Source: Theocolax elegans
Taxonomy: Eukaryota > Arthropoda > Insecta > Hymenoptera > Cerocephalidae
Assembly (NCBI GenBank): GCA_026168455.1
Contig: CM047428.1
Location: 86,880,594-86,944,593, forward strand
Direction: 5' to 3'
DNA length: 64,000 nucleotides
The translations under genes and the position numbers were made by a program. The notes below the pieces were generated by a model, which saw only the letters and a list, made by a program, of their open reading frames with translations, had not been told where the DNA came from and searched no databases. This document shows positions 13,512-26,284 of this stretch, piece by piece; the first letter of the stretch is position 1; the number at the start of each line of letters is the position of its first letter.

Positions 13512-14560
13512 CCTGACATCGGCGGCCGTCGCGGTGAGCTCGAGGGCCCCTCGCGAGGCCCCGGGTTTCGGATCACCCACCACGTGCACCTCACCGACAC
13601 CTCGACATCACACCCGACCAAGCCAACCACCCGAGATCCTCCCGATCACCTCCTGCGGATGTATCGAGCAGTGACACTAACGCTAGACGGAGAGACGGAG
13701 AGACGGAGAGACGTAGACGGAGACTCGATCGAAAGACCGTGGACGCGTCGACGAAGGTGCACTCGGTGCAAGGGCCGCGAGCCGACTGCTCGACAGTCCA
13801 AGTCGACTCCTGTCCTGTCTCCTCGCTCCTCGCTCCTCGCTCCTCGCGCCGACGTTCCACGACCCACGACCGCCTGCGCGGGCTCTCGTGCGCGCCACAC
13901 CGGGGCTACCCCGCCACCCCCGCCACCCTCCGCAACGCCGCTCGCTCAGTCGCTTCGTGTTTATTCTCCTCCCTGCTCCCTGCTCCCTGCTCCCTACTCC
14001 CACAGTGCCTCGGTGCTGCCGAGTGCTGGCCTACGTCGAGTCGTCGACGTCGATGCGCATTGCGTGGCCGTAGGAGCGTAGACCCGTCGGCCACCCCAGA
14101 AAATCAATAGCTTACCTTCAACCCACCTCTCGACTCTCGAGTCTCGAGTCTCGACAACCTGTGACGCAGAGAGAGACGGACCGACACCCACGCCGTTTTC
14201 CTCCCCTACCTCTGGTCTCCGGCCTCTGGTCTCCGGTCTCCGGTCTCCGGGTTAATGTTCGCCTTCGCCTTTGCCTTCGCCTTCGCCTTCTTCCCTACCT
14301 TCCATTCGTATTTGTATTTTCCCGCCACTTTTACTCCTCAGCTTGCAGTTGCGACTTCTCGTCGATTCGCCAACTGACGCCTCCTTTCTTTCGTTCATCA
14401 TCCTTTTTTCTCTTTACCCATCCCAACTTTATCGTACAAGTATACTTTATACAAAATATTACAATCTTTCCATTTTCTTTTTGCATTATTCTCGCATTCT
14501 CATTCTACAGAAGATACCATTTAATTATGTTTAACACCTTCTCTGACATGTGAAGTTAAT
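13512..14560. promoter_or_regulatory. GC/CpG-rich 5' region of the DIRAS-like gene with low-complexity repeats
   Basis: Base composition changes sharply from AT-rich to GC-rich over about 0.9 kb upstream of the DIRAS start. It holds short tandem repeats: GAGAGACG units near 13687-13715, CTCGCTC units near 13823-13848, CTGCTCC units near 13972-13995, GGTCTCC units near 14210-14248 and CTTCGC units near 14259-14290. Many overlapping open frames on both strands are a by-product of GC content. I infer promoter and 5' leader; no TATA box is obvious. Confidence 0.5.
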
Positions 14561-15193
14561 ACAAGAGATTTTTATTTTATATAATCTTCTGTCATTTAAA
14601 ATATTTACCTTCTTATAAAATGTACAAAATTAACACTATTTAGCAATATTCCATTTATTTTCACTTTAGTTATTAGTTTATATAAAATTTAATAATACAT
14701 TTAAACATACTATTTATTTTTTATTTGCAAGATAGCTTTAGATTAAGATAGTCTTCATTTTCAAAACCACTTCAATAATGCTTTATTATAATTTGATTGA
14801 TACTTCACAATTTCATTAAATTTATTAACCAACATTGTACATACAAATCACTTAATTATTTTAATTTTTTTTAGAATGTTTAACTTAATTATATGTTATT
14901 TTATTTATTTGTATATGTAGACCCCTGTAGAAAATATGTTTTTGAGTAGACATTGATACCAAATCTGTTGCACTTTAAATTGAAAATTGTAAAATAATTA
15001 TAAAACTGCAATTGAAATAAATATATCTACAAATAATTTATACTAAACGTTAATACCAAAAATTTATAAAAAATAATAAGATTTATTATTTTACAATAAT
15101 AATATAAAATATTTTAAATATCTAACTATTAGTTAAATGTATACAGCAAAATATTTATCTTCATTAAATTAAGTGCTATACTTATTTACACCT
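14561..15193. other. AT-rich intergenic stretch
   Basis: No gene is seen. It lies between the DIRAS promoter region and the 3' end of the ARL14EP-like gene, and presumably contains that gene's 3' UTR and the poly(A) signal at 15082-15087. Confidence 0.5.
15082..15087 (-). terminator. Candidate poly(A) signal of the ARL14EP-like gene
   Basis: AATAAA on the minus strand, about 107 nt past the TAA stop at 15194-15196. The region is AT-rich, so chance matches are common. Confidence 0.4.
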
Positions 15194-15753
15194 TTACGGT
15201 AAATTTGAGTTTTGTTGATTTCTTATAACATTATCACTTCCTTCATTCTCAATAGAATCGTACATCCATTTGCGATTATTTCTATTAAAAAATAAATGTA
15301 AAATATATTTGGGAATCTCCAGATATCTTGTAATTAAATAAAATAAATAAATCACCTGCACTCATGACCACATTTAGTTGATGAACATTTTGGACAAGGA
15401 AAGTGACAACCTGAGCAAGTTCTTTGCAAACAATCGCAAAGATCCTCTCTTGTAACAATGGAAAGACCTTTCTCATCGTACTGAACAATCCTTTTATTAC
15501 CGTGATGCAAACGACGATTTAATTTGCGTTTCTCTCTTTCACTTTGCTCAGGATCAAAGTTGTGTAAAAATTTTGTTGTCACTGTATCGACTCCTCTTTG
15601 TCTTGCTCCTCTAGTTCTCTAAAAAAATCATATCAATAAATGTATAAATAAATCTAATATGAAATATTAGTTTTACATAAACGTTTAAAAAATTTACTTT
15701 CAAGTATAACATACTTTTGATGGTCCATTTACTCCTCCCTCCAAAGGTTCCAT
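15194..15753 (-). CDS. ARL14EP: ARL14 effector protein-like (ARF7EP C-terminal domain)
   Basis: Three coding exons join in phase: 15715-15753, 15356-15618 and 15194-15281, giving 129 aa. The product starts MEPLEGGVNGPSK. It has a basic segment with KLNRRLHHGNKR, a frame leading to LCDC, and a compact cysteine cluster with CxxC pairs (CPKC, KCGHEC) followed by NNRKWMYDSIENEG, the hallmark tail of the ARL14EP/ARF7EP family. In vertebrates ARL14EP links the small GTPase ARL14 to myosin 1E during vesicle movement; other family members are found in chromatin complexes, so the role in insects is open. The AG/A junction between exons 2 and 3 restores an Arg codon; reading through instead gives an early stop. 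The gene is divergent from kurz with 657 bp between start codons. Confidence 0.85.
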
Positions 15754-16410
15754 AGTCGCAAAGTCAAAAATGCTTTTTCATTAAATAAAAGTAGGCAAAT
15801 CGTTAAAAAAGAATCAATTTTTTGTACATGAAAAAACACTGATAAATATTTCTTAAACACAACAATTATTAAATGCTATATAATCGTGCATTCGTACGTT
15901 TTGTTTTCCAAGAGAAAAGATAAACAAAACCTGTCAGCTGTTCGAACGTTCGATCAATCGACAGTTAAATATCGTATCGAATTATCAAAATGCTTGATAT
16001 ATATTTTTTTATTATTATATTATAATCTTATTAGAATATTATATTATTAATTATTATTGTTATATTCTATATAAGTAATTAGAGATTGGATTGGATTGGA
16101 TGCAAACCATATTTGGTAACGCGAATTAACGTTATGGACAATTGTTAATTAAATATCTCGAACTTTATCAATTCATTCGCTGCTACATTCACTGTATTCT
16201 TATGTATACAGTATACACTGCGATGTTTCATGTCAATCTCTCACACGTGTGTTTTTTGTTCAAACGTAACCTCAATTTCGTGAATTTTTTTAAAAACGTG
16301 TATAATAAAATTATGTTACATAAATCAACGTAAATTATTTATTTAATTCCAAGTACAAAATTGCACTTACGTATGTTAACTTTGATTAAAGTAATTAAAA
16401 AGTTTTCAAA
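15754..16410. promoter_or_regulatory. Divergent intergenic region between ARL14EP-like and kurz
   Basis: 657 bp separate the two outward-facing ATGs. The only gene-like frame (16142-16333, +) is AT-rich and featureless. A shared bidirectional promoter is likely but no specific element could be pinned down. Confidence 0.45.
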
Positions 16411-19400
16411 ATGGGAAGAAAAAAAGGATTCAATTCCAAAGCTAGAAATAAGTCAAACATTGAAATTGATGATTCGACAACAAAGAAGGTAATTTATTAA
16501 TTATTAAGTTTTAATTTTTTATTAATAATGCACAAATCATTGATATTGTTAAAACATATTTTAGATAACTTTAGATATTTCTCATCGTAAAGATGAGTTT
16601 GACGATTGCAATGCTTTGGTTTTACCAAACGAAAAAAGGAAAACTAAAAATAAGGATAAACCAGAGGTAGTCAAACGTTTGTTATCAAAGAAGAAAAGGA
16701 AGCAGTTGGAAAAAATTGTTGAAAAGAAGAAGAAGAAACTAGATGTGTGACATTATTTTTATTATCTTGAGGATAAACCTAATTAATGTATTTGAATTAG
16801 ATTAAATTGTATTTTTAATTTTTAGAGAGCAACTTTAGTAGAAGAATTATCAAAAACAATTATTCCTGATGAGGAATTGAAGCAATATGTATCATTAGCG
16901 TCTATTCAAACTAAAGGATTAAAAAGGCATTTGCAAGAAACACAGTTGGAAACTCTTATAAATCATTCTGACCAAAACAATGACGATAGATCTTTAGAGC
17001 CTATCATCAATTCTTTAAAAGGTGCTAAAAAGAGGCGACTTGCATTATTGAATAAAGTAAAAAAATTAAAAAAAGCCAAAGATTTAAATACACTTGATGT
17101 TGATGTAAGTAATTTTATATAATATTTAGGAATAATTTAATTTTCAAATTAAAAAAATTTAATTTTATCATTAGGAATCAAGTGAAAGTGAAAATGAATT
17201 GGACAACAATGGTGGAGAAATTAATGATAATGAGCAGAAAGAAGAAAAAACCATGAATGATGAATCGAATAGTGAGGAATGTAAGGATGTTCAAACTAAT
17301 AATGAACAAAAATTCATAAGTGATACTGATAATAATAAAAAAGATACAAAAGATCAATCTTCTAATTATTTATTGGATATAAAATCTGCAGAGACTAAAA
17401 GTACTTCTGCAGTGCCTAAAAAAGTGTATGAAAAAAAACCAGCAGTATTTGTAAATGTAAACAGGAAACCAGAGGTTCAAGAAGCTAGATTAAAACTTCC
17501 AATATTGGCAGAGGAACAAGCAGTAGTTGAAGCAATTAATGACAATCCAGTAGTTATTATAACAGGCGAAACTGGAAGTGGTAAAATATTAAACTTAAAA
17601 TATTAAAAAATTTTTTAATTAACTGGATGTCGGATCCAAATTACAGAAATCTGCATCTTTCAACCCACAAATTATATCTAAAATATTGCATTAAAAATCT
17701 GAAAAAATTCATATGTATAGCTGAAAATATAAGGAAGAGCTTGACGTTTTGGTTTTTTAATGAAAAAACATTTCTTAAATAATAATTGAGTAAAAAATGT
17801 TTGGTTGGTAATTATTGTTAAAAAAAAGCATATTCTTTCAACCGAAACATCGTGATCAAATTATGGATTTAAAAACTTGGAAAAATTTGGGTATATTATT
17901 TAAAGCATGCCTAACGGCTTGACGTTCGACGCTTTTTTAAAAACTTTATTCATTTGTTTATAAAAAAAAGTAATGCGTTTCATTAACAATAATGTTTTCT
18001 AGGAAAAACTACTCAAGTACCACAGTTTCTTTACGAAGCAGGCTACACCAAAGATAAAATGATCGGTATCACAGAACCTAGACGAGTAGCCGCTATTTCA
18101 ATGAGCAAGAGGGTTGCCGAAGAGATGAACCTTACCGACAAGGAAGTTTCGTATCTTATTCGTTTCGAAGGCAACGTTACTCCGGAAACGAAAATAAAAT
18201 TCATGACTGATGGTGTTTTACTGAAGGAAATTCAAAGTGTAACAAATCATATGCACCAAAATATAAGTATATCGCGTGTTAAATAAAAAAAATAAGGTTT
18301 TCGTATTATTTTCAGGATTTTCTTTTGAAAAAATATTCAGTCATTATTTTGGACGAAGCTCATGAACGTAGCGTTTATACCGATATTTTAATCGGTTTGT
18401 TAACGCGTATTGTTTCGCTAAGAACGAAAAAAGGAGATCCCTTGAAACTCATCATTATGTCTGCAACATTGAGAGTCGAAGATTTCATAAGCAACGAGCG
18501 ATTATTTAAAGTCAAGCCACCAGTAATAAATGTCGAGTCGAGGCAATTCCCCGTTACGATACATTTCAATCGACGAACTAATGAAGATTACGTCAAAGAA
18601 GCTTTAAGAAAGACTGTTAAAATACACACCCAACTACCCGATGGTGGAATTTTAATATTTTTAACCGGTAAAAATAATGCTTTATCCACTTTTTAATTAG
18701 AAAAGATTTTCTTAAAATAGACTAATTAAGCTTTTTCAAAACAGGTCAACGAGAAGTTAACACAGTGGTGAGGCAGCTACGTAAAACGTTTCCATTTAGA
18801 GAGAAAAAGTGGTCGAAAAATTCTAAAAATAAGTCGGTGGAACAAGAGAAAAAAGAAAATGAAAACAAAGCTGACGAGAGCGATGAAAATTCGGAAGACG
18901 AATTTTTCTCGAAAGGTAGCAAGAGCAAACGGAAAAAGATACTTCAACAACTTGATTTACCTCAAGTTAATTTAGATGTGTAAGATATTTTTTTATACTA
19001 GATTTACATGTAAATCTAGAAGTACACATAAACTAACGCTATAAATATACATAAAAACTTTAAAAACTAAAATCTTAGAAAATATACTTAATAATATAAA
19101 CAAGGTCTATGAAGATTCAGAGATAGATGATTAAACAAAAAAAAACTTAGAAACTTATATAAGTTAAATAATAATGTAAAGATTATTAAAATATCACTAT
19201 TTTTAATTATTTATAATGTAGCTTTTTGATATATATAAATGTTATAAAATTCAGTATTTTAAATCATTTAGAAGTAAGTTAAAACTTTTGAATTATCTTT
19301 AAAACTTATCAATCTTTTAATTATGGGAAGGCTTGTAATCTTACTTCTAGTATTTCGCTTAATTTTATAGTGTATTTCTTGTAGAGACTTGTATTAACTC

Positions 19401-22400
19401 ACTGTAGTTTCTAGAATACACATTAAATAGATTTTCGTTATTTTCTTAAAATATTTTTTTTCATGACTTTTAGTATTAAAGATTTATTGTAATTCATAAA
19501 TTTCTTAAATGTCATAATAATTTTTTTAATCATAATAATAATTTAAATAATGTATAATAATAATAACGATAATAATTAATAATTATAATAGGCATATCAA
19601 ATAATTGTAAAAAGAAAAAAGTTTAAAAATTGTTGGAATAATAAAAAAAATGTTCAGTTACTCTGCTGTACCTCCGGACGATGGCCAAGATGATTTAATT
19701 GACCTCGAAAACACACAGCACGACGACGAGAATGAACTTGACGAAGAGATCGTCGACTTGAGTGGCGCATCAAATTTGCAACCTCTTTGGGTTCTACCTC
19801 TTTATTCCCTCTTGCCGAGTCACAAACAGGCTAGAGTAAGTTTATTAAACATTGATAAAAAAAAAAACATAATAGTCACTCGCGTAAATCGTTAATTTAT
19901 TTAAATTTTAACAAAATTAACAAGCAATTTAATTTAATTAATCTAAAGAATAATCTACTATTTTATAGGTATTCGAACCACCACCCGATGGCTGTCGATT
20001 GTGCGTAGTATCAACAAACGTGGCGGAAACATCATTGACCATACCAAACATTAAATATGTCGTGGACAGCGGCAAATGTAAAACTAGAATGTACGATAAA
20101 GTTACAGGTGTGACGACTTTTATGGTGACTTATACCAGTAAAGCTAGTGCAAATCAAAGGGCTGGAAGAGCGGGTCGAATATCGGCTGGTCATTGTTACA
20201 GGTGAAAATAATGGAATTTATTAGTTGTTTGCTTCTCTCGAAAAATTAACTTTTTCTTAGTATATTATCGTTTATTAGTATCATAAAAATACACATATGC
20301 ATACACAAAAAATATTTATTTTAAGTAATTTAATACTATAAAAAATCATTTATCTCCAATAAAAAAACACTCATAATTATATATTATAAAAAAGTTCATT
20401 GATTGTATAATTTAAAAATATGTAATAGCCATTGTACGTAATTTATTTTTATATCCAAAAATTAATATTGAATGTATTATCATTATTCAGGCTATATTCT
20501 TCAGCAGTCTTCAATGATCAGTTCGAGCAGTTTAGCGAGCCTGAAATTTGTAGGAAACCAGTCGACGACTTAATTTTACAAATGAAAGTTATGAACATTG
20601 ATAAAGTTGTAAATTTTCCATTTCCAACTCCACCTGGCGCAGAACAGCTAAAAAATGCGGAAAAACGATTGTCTATACTTGGTGCTTTAGAACAGCCTAA
20701 AATATTGTATAAAAGAAGTATGTATCCATTATGTAATTATTACGACGCATAATTGACATTTACTATCCTTACAAATTTGTTCATTGCATCTTCTAGATAT
20801 GTACTGTTCGAAAATAACTGATTTGGGTAAGAGCATAGCTGCTTTCCCTGTTTTGCCAAGATACGGAAAAATGCTTGCGCTTTCTCAGCAGCATAATCTT
20901 ATTGCCTATACAATATGCATGGTGGCAGCTTTGTCGGTGCAAGAACTTCTAATTGAAGCTTTTGGCGCGGATGAGAATATTAAAAACGACTGGATTCAAG
21001 TTCGTCGATTATGGGCTGGAAGTGGCAATAGTTTTCTTCTTGGTAATAGAACTAATTCGTTATTGATATTATTTTACAAAATATCTTAAATTGCGATTAT
21101 TTATTATTATTCAAAAGATTATCAACTTAAAATTATAAATTATGATAATTTGTTATGCCATTATTAAAAAGCTTGGTTTTTCATGAAATAATAGATTGAA
21201 ATTTTTTTTATCTGAGTGAAAACTAATACATTTTGTTTTGTCAGGCAAATTACGATAATTTATTATTATTTAAAAGTTATATATTTTCATAAAACAAAGC
21301 AATCGATTTTTTTTGTTTTAATGAAAACTTAATATATTTCATTTTATCAGGTGATCCAATGGTTTTAATTCGAGCGGTTGGCGCTGCTGAATATGCATCG
21401 TCAAAGGGTAAATTAACAAAGTTTTGTAATGAACATGGTCTGCGCGAGAAAGCTATGGTTGAAATAAGAAAATTGCGTCATCAATTGACGAATGAAATTC
21501 TGCTGGGTGAACCTGAATTGGATGTCAATATTAATCCTCAGTTAGTACATCACTTTTACACATACCGGGATAAATTTTCTAATAAATATTAGTATATTGT
21601 TTAATAGTGGATATGCATAGTAAAGTGTAATATTGTTTAATATAATTATTGAAAATTTTACTATAAAGTACATCAATTTTATTGATTCTGGCAGTCTTTG
21701 TCACCATCACTAAATAATACACTAATTTGTAATCCAGTATTTTTTGTAATATGTCTAAATTATTTGAATTCAACATAAAATTCTAATATTATTTTTGTTA
21801 TCGATATTGTAGAATGCCACCGCCAACAGATACAGAAGCAAAATTGCTACGTCAAATTATTCTTGCCGGTATGGTTGATCAAGTAGCTCACAAGCTCTCT
21901 CCAGATGAAATTAAAGAATGTAGTAACGAAACCGATGGAAATAAAGCTAAATGGAAATACGCTTATAAGTAAATTTGGTTTTTAATTTTTTTTAATAATT
22001 TGTATTTATATTAATATAGCTATTAAATTTTTGGAAGTTTAATAAATAAATATAAACGATTAATACCAATTAATTTAATATTTTATAGAACTCTAGAAAT
22101 GGAGGATCCAGTTTTTATGCACTCATCGTGCGTTTTACGAAAAGCTACTCCAGAATGGGTTGTCTATCAAGAAATTTATGAAACAAATAAAACGTATATG
22201 CGTGGTGTTACAGCAATCGAACCCGAATGGTTACCAAAATTTGCACCGACTTTGTGTTCGCTTAGTGAACCTCTGGTCGATCCTCCTCCACGGTAAAAAT
22301 AATACTGTTTTATTTTACATATATTTTAACATTTTATGAAAACACTTTGAATTATGTGTCTCAAACAGATACGATGCAGAGTCAGGAAAAGTATTTTGTC

Positions 22401-22920
22401 ATAGAACTGGAACATTTGGTCCAGCTGCTTGGGAATTACCAACAATTGAGGTTGACTATCCAAACACTTTGGAAGGAATCAAATGGTTTGCACGATTTCT
22501 CTTGGAAGGTCAAATATTTCCAAAATTAAAGAAATATGTTCCAAACTTACTGTCGACGCCAAGCAGCATTAATAAATCTTGGGCAAAGTAAGACAATAAT
22601 TTTTAATGAGAGCACTAATACTTTTATATGGTTATAAATAACAAAATTATTAATGCATTACAGACTCTTGCCCCGTGTTGAAACAATGACAAAACTCCTT
22701 TTATCGAAAGGAATTATGTCGAGAGATAAGTTAACTGAAGAATGGTCGCATGATTCAAGTTGTAAGTATTTATTTTGCTTCTGCTATAATTAACTAATGA
22801 AAAAAGTGTTTTGATTATTAATTTATTTTCATTCACTTTTTAGTTTTGTTATCTGCTTATCAAAAATGGCTGCCAGAATCTGCACATGCAGAAGTGATGC
22901 TTATGTGGCCCCCTTTGTAA
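16411..22920 (+). CDS. kz: DEAH-box RNA helicase kurz / DHX37
   Basis: Seventeen exons join in phase to 1197 aa: 16411-16488, 16565-16744, 16826-17104, 17175-17580, 18003-18238, 18316-18667, 18745-18979, 19658-19835, 19969-20201, 20491-20717, 20797-21042, 21351-21540, 21813-21968, 22089-22292, 22369-22587, 22664-22761, 22844-22920. The length fits DHX37 (fly and human proteins are about 1150-1200 aa). A lysine-rich N-terminus and an acidic linker precede the helicase core: motif I GETGSGK (310-316, split by intron 4), DEAH (406-409), SAT (442-444), motif [10 protein letters not shown] (711-718). The HA2/ratchet and OB-fold region follows and the protein ends MWPPL. A charged insertion (exons 7-8) separates the two RecA lobes. 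DHX37 releases U3 snoRNA during small-subunit rRNA maturation in the nucleolus. The start has a strong context (A at -3, G at +4). Confidence 0.95.
18998..19019. repeat. Perfect 22-bp palindrome in kurz intron 7
   Basis: The arm CTAGATTTACA is followed directly by its reverse complement. It lies 19 bp past the donor of intron 7, so the pre-mRNA could form a hairpin near the 5' splice site. No known function. Confidence 0.5.
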
Positions 22921-22963
22921 ATATTTGTTAAAAAATTTTGTAAATACTTTTTTATATAAATAT

Positions 22964-22969
22964 AATAAA
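22964..22969 (+). terminator. Candidate poly(A) signal of kurz
   Basis: AATAAA, 44 nt after the TAA stop at 22918-22920. This would give a very short 3' UTR. Confidence 0.55.
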
Positions 22970-23976
22970 TAGATCTAGAAATACAAAATAATGTTTACTT
23001 TGTTTTTTTTCAATATCTTTATTTCCTGAAAAGCTTCTTGAAAAAATTGAAGCATTATGTTTATAACAAGAATGTACGGTTATCAATTATTTATATAATA
23101 AATTGTTTACTACATTCGAGAAATTATTGAACATATTATTCATTAAAAGTCTTTATTAACTCAGTTGTAAATTTAAATTTACTTTTGCACAATTATAAAA
23201 GGCAGTGCTAATTGTGCGAACTATGTAATAAAAGCAGTCTTGAATTTAAATTATATTAATACATGTTAAGGTGATGCAAAATCCAAAATACAAAGATCTA
23301 CACTTTGAAAACACAGTTGCATCCAAATTGTAAATTAAAATCTTATTTGTTTGTATGTAATGCAAATTTTAATGCAAATTCAAGAGTCTTATAACGAATA
23401 TTTAAACGAGCCTTTACTATGTGTAAAATAATTATTTCTTATTTTGGACTTTAAATCTCCTTAACATTGAATACAATTTAATCTAGGAGTAAAAACGCTA
23501 ATTGATTAGTTGTATATATATTAGTTATATCCACAATAGTAACAATTTGATATCATGACTGTAATCACGATGCACTAAATTAGGTCATTACTTTTATGTT
23601 CATTCAACTATTTCAACAAATAAACTAAAATAGTTATCTAATTTCCACCAATAATTAGTGTTTACTATATATATGGAAGTTATAATTTGAGATTATTTCT
23701 CCATAGAATTATTAATAATATAGTTATAAAATGAAAATTCTTGTTAATGTCATTAATTACGAAATAAGTGACATTGAGCTCTGCTTAAAATTATTATTGG
23801 ATGGAAACCAGAAAAACTAAATGGTAATTATTGATTGATTATTCATCTACATCAATATCAACAAAAATGTAATTGTTTTTTTTATATCAATAAAAACAAA
23901 TAAATATATTGTGAAAAATCGATATATAATCGATTTTACTTGTACTACTTCATAATTATTTTTGTATAAGATATTT
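22970..23976. other. AT-rich stretch between convergent kurz and TMX2
   Basis: No gene is seen. The two genes point toward each other and their 3' UTRs share this interval. Confidence 0.5.
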
Positions 23977-25103
23977 TTAATCAGCTTTAACTGCTTTTTT
24001 ATCTTTCCTTTTGATTGGATTTCTCAAACACGTGTCATAAACACCCTTCAAGTCAAATGCATCTTTTATATTATCCTAAAAATTAAATAAAATGTGAAAA
24101 ATTGTTTTCTTTTTCTAATAATTTAATATCTCTTTTTTTATTTCTTACCATTGAAAAGAGGAACTTGACTAATTTTCCTTGTCGATCAGCATATGGTCTT
24201 CTCTCAACTTCTTTACCCTCTTTAAAAAGTATTAAGGTGGGCAACTGTTGGCTTTTACTCGAGTCATTGATATGATATTTTGCCGCAGCATCAGGATATC
24301 TTCCAACATCTACTTTACCAAATTTGAAATTCTCTAAAGCATATCTGGAATGATTTTAACACATAAATATTAAATTTATTTGAAAGTTTCAACAAATTTC
24401 AATGCAGTAGATTCTATTTTCATACTTAGCCGATAATTCAGAAAATATTGGGGCAAAATTCACGCATGCAGGATTCCAAGCTGTATAAAAAGCAATCAAC
24501 CAATAAACTCGAGTATCGCGTTGCAGTTCTTCTTGCAAACTCTGTTCACCACGTAGATATATCACGTTCTCTGGACCCTGGTAAGTAGGTTCAGGAAGTA
24601 TTAAACCACACACTGAAACGATATAGACATAATTGTTAATAAAATAATGTTACTTAGAGGAAGTAAGTTAAATAATATATTTACTTACAGAGAAAAATTA
24701 TTCCATATAAAATTCCTAAATGTATATCGGCGTAAAACCATAGAATAAGGTTTGCTACTTTAGTGTATACAAAACTTGAAGATAGGTAACTGATCATATT
24801 TACACTTCCAGCTTTTCTCGTTCTAAGCATTATGACTATTATAAGGAAAAACAATATTTCAACTTCTCTCTGAAAATATAAAATAATTTTGCATGGCATT
24901 TAATTTACAAAGTTATTAAAAAATCATGTACTTACATCGTCGAGTTCACAATTACTTTGTGAAAATAAGAAATGGCAAACGTAAGGTAATCTCTTAGCTA
25001 TAATGTAAGAGACACTGAGAAATATATTAATCAAATAATAAGGTCTCATCAGCTGTCGGAGATCCCTCTTAAGCCGATGAAAATCTTTCCTCAAGTTGAA
25101 CAT
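23977..25103 (-). CDS. TMX2: Thioredoxin-related transmembrane protein 2
   Basis: Five exons in phase: 24936-25103, 24689-24869, 24426-24612, 24149-24344, 23977-24075, giving 276 aa. Hydrophobic segments lie near residues 21-40, 60-74 and 96-122, followed by a thioredoxin fold with GKVDVGRYP and the cis-proline stretch QQLPTLILF. TMX2 is an ER/mitochondria-associated membrane protein of the PDI family involved in redox and calcium handling. The position matching the CxxC catalytic pair reads W-NPAC (163-166), so only the second Cys is kept, as in the SNDC of vertebrate TMX2; classical disulphide exchange is not expected. The C-terminus is lysine-rich but ends VKAD rather than the KKxx-type ER retrieval signal of the human protein. 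The start at 25103 has A at -3. An LTR retrotransposon in the same orientation ends 814 bp upstream. Confidence 0.93.
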
Positions 25104-25917
25104 CTTGATTTGATTAGATTCCTCTAAATCAAATTCTCAAGAGATACAAACTATCAAGATTTCTTTTCTTTTTCAGAAAATAATGATAAATTCAGCCTCA
25201 TGCGAGCAGAAATTTTTCACTTATTGAACCATTTAAAGTGAAACCATTTATCTTTATATTTTATTCATGAAATTTCTCATAATAATTCATCTGAAAGATT
25301 CAAGAAACTTACATAAACATCTTTGATAGAAATATAAAGTCTACATTTGAATGTAGTTTTAATATTTACATTTTTTTATTTCTTAGTTATAGGTTAGAAT
25401 TAAAAATCGGAGTAGAAGACCGAGCTTACGCGACACGGATTAAAAAACTTTAATTCATAATTAAAAAATTAGCACACCACACCCACGCGTATTTGTTTTC
25501 TTTTCGATTTGTAAGTTGTTTAGTCGATAATTGGTCGTTTACGTGGGTGTCTCTCTCCCCCGGAGCAGTGGGTTTATTATAATAAAATTGGTTGGTACCT
25601 ATCAGAGTTTCCAGGGCTGCCACAATTTCGATAATAAAATAAAAAAAAATAACGCTCGGGGGTGCACCGTGCATCGTTTTTGAATAATTTGTAGAGATTA
25701 AAACGAGCGTCGGTTTATACCTGGTTATCTTACAGTAATGAATAAATAATGAAAATTTCTCTTTTTATATGTATGGCAAAAACTGGAAAATCTGCAGTAC
25801 TTGAGACATTAAAAAAGTTCCCGGCACATGAGGGATTACCCGTTTAAAGTGAAAATGGTACTCGAAGTAAAAAAAAATTTAGTAAGTAAATTCAATAGAA
25901 TATAGAAGAATAGATAT
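25104..25917. promoter_or_regulatory. TMX2 upstream region, up to the retrotransposon
   Basis: No gene is seen. It presumably holds the TMX2 promoter and 5' UTR. A short GC-richer patch lies near 25540-25680. The left target-site copy GATAT (25913-25917) ends this interval. Confidence 0.45.
25913..25917. repeat. Target-site duplication, left copy (GATAT)
   Basis: GATAT abuts the left LTR and matches 31399-31403 next to the right LTR. Five-base duplications are typical of Ty3/gypsy integration. Confidence 0.85.
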
Positions 25918-26284
25918 TTGGAAATTAAAAGGAGGCGGTAATAATGATCCTCGGAACTTCCCGGAGCGGCTAAGGGAGGAGGAGGTCCCAAAGCAAACTC
26001 CCTTTTTAAAACAAACTAAATCACAATTTATTGTCTTCTACAATACAAATAAAGCGAGTCGATCTTGGCACGAAGCGATGCGTGGATCCTCTTCTTGATG
26101 CTCTCTCCTCGAACTCTCGGAAGTGAATACTTTTTCCCCGCGCTTTCATTACGCCACTTAAGATGGCGGCCGCCGAGAGCGCCGCATGAAGTCTGCGGCT
26201 GTCTCGGAAAGCTAAGGTAGGTCCTGTCGTGGTAACAGCTTCTGCTTCCTCGGTCGGCGCGGCAGATTGCCTTGAGGCCCCACA
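25918..26284 (-). repeat. 3' LTR of the retrotransposon
   Basis: 367 bp, identical by eye to 31032-31398. In element orientation it starts TGTGGGGCC and ends TTTCCAA, so the termini are TG...AA rather than TG...CA. It contains an AATAAA (26027-26032) and, in its first 73 nt, the last 23 codons and stop of pol. Confidence 0.95.
26027..26032 (-). terminator. Poly(A) signal in the 3' LTR
   Basis: AATAAA on the minus strand within the LTR; the 5' LTR has the same word at 31141-31146. It is the likely 3'-end signal of the element's RNA and marks the R region. Confidence 0.6.

Noticed and set aside
13512..13589. 26-residue N-terminal extension of the DIRAS protein
   Set aside because: The frame is open but its first codon is GTG; no ATG precedes 13511, and the family normally starts MPEQSNDYR.
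13584..14191. Many overlapping frames up to 165 codons in the DIRAS promoter region
   Set aside because: Both strands and all frames are open at once because of GC-rich repeats; the products are arginine/serine/proline-rich low complexity.
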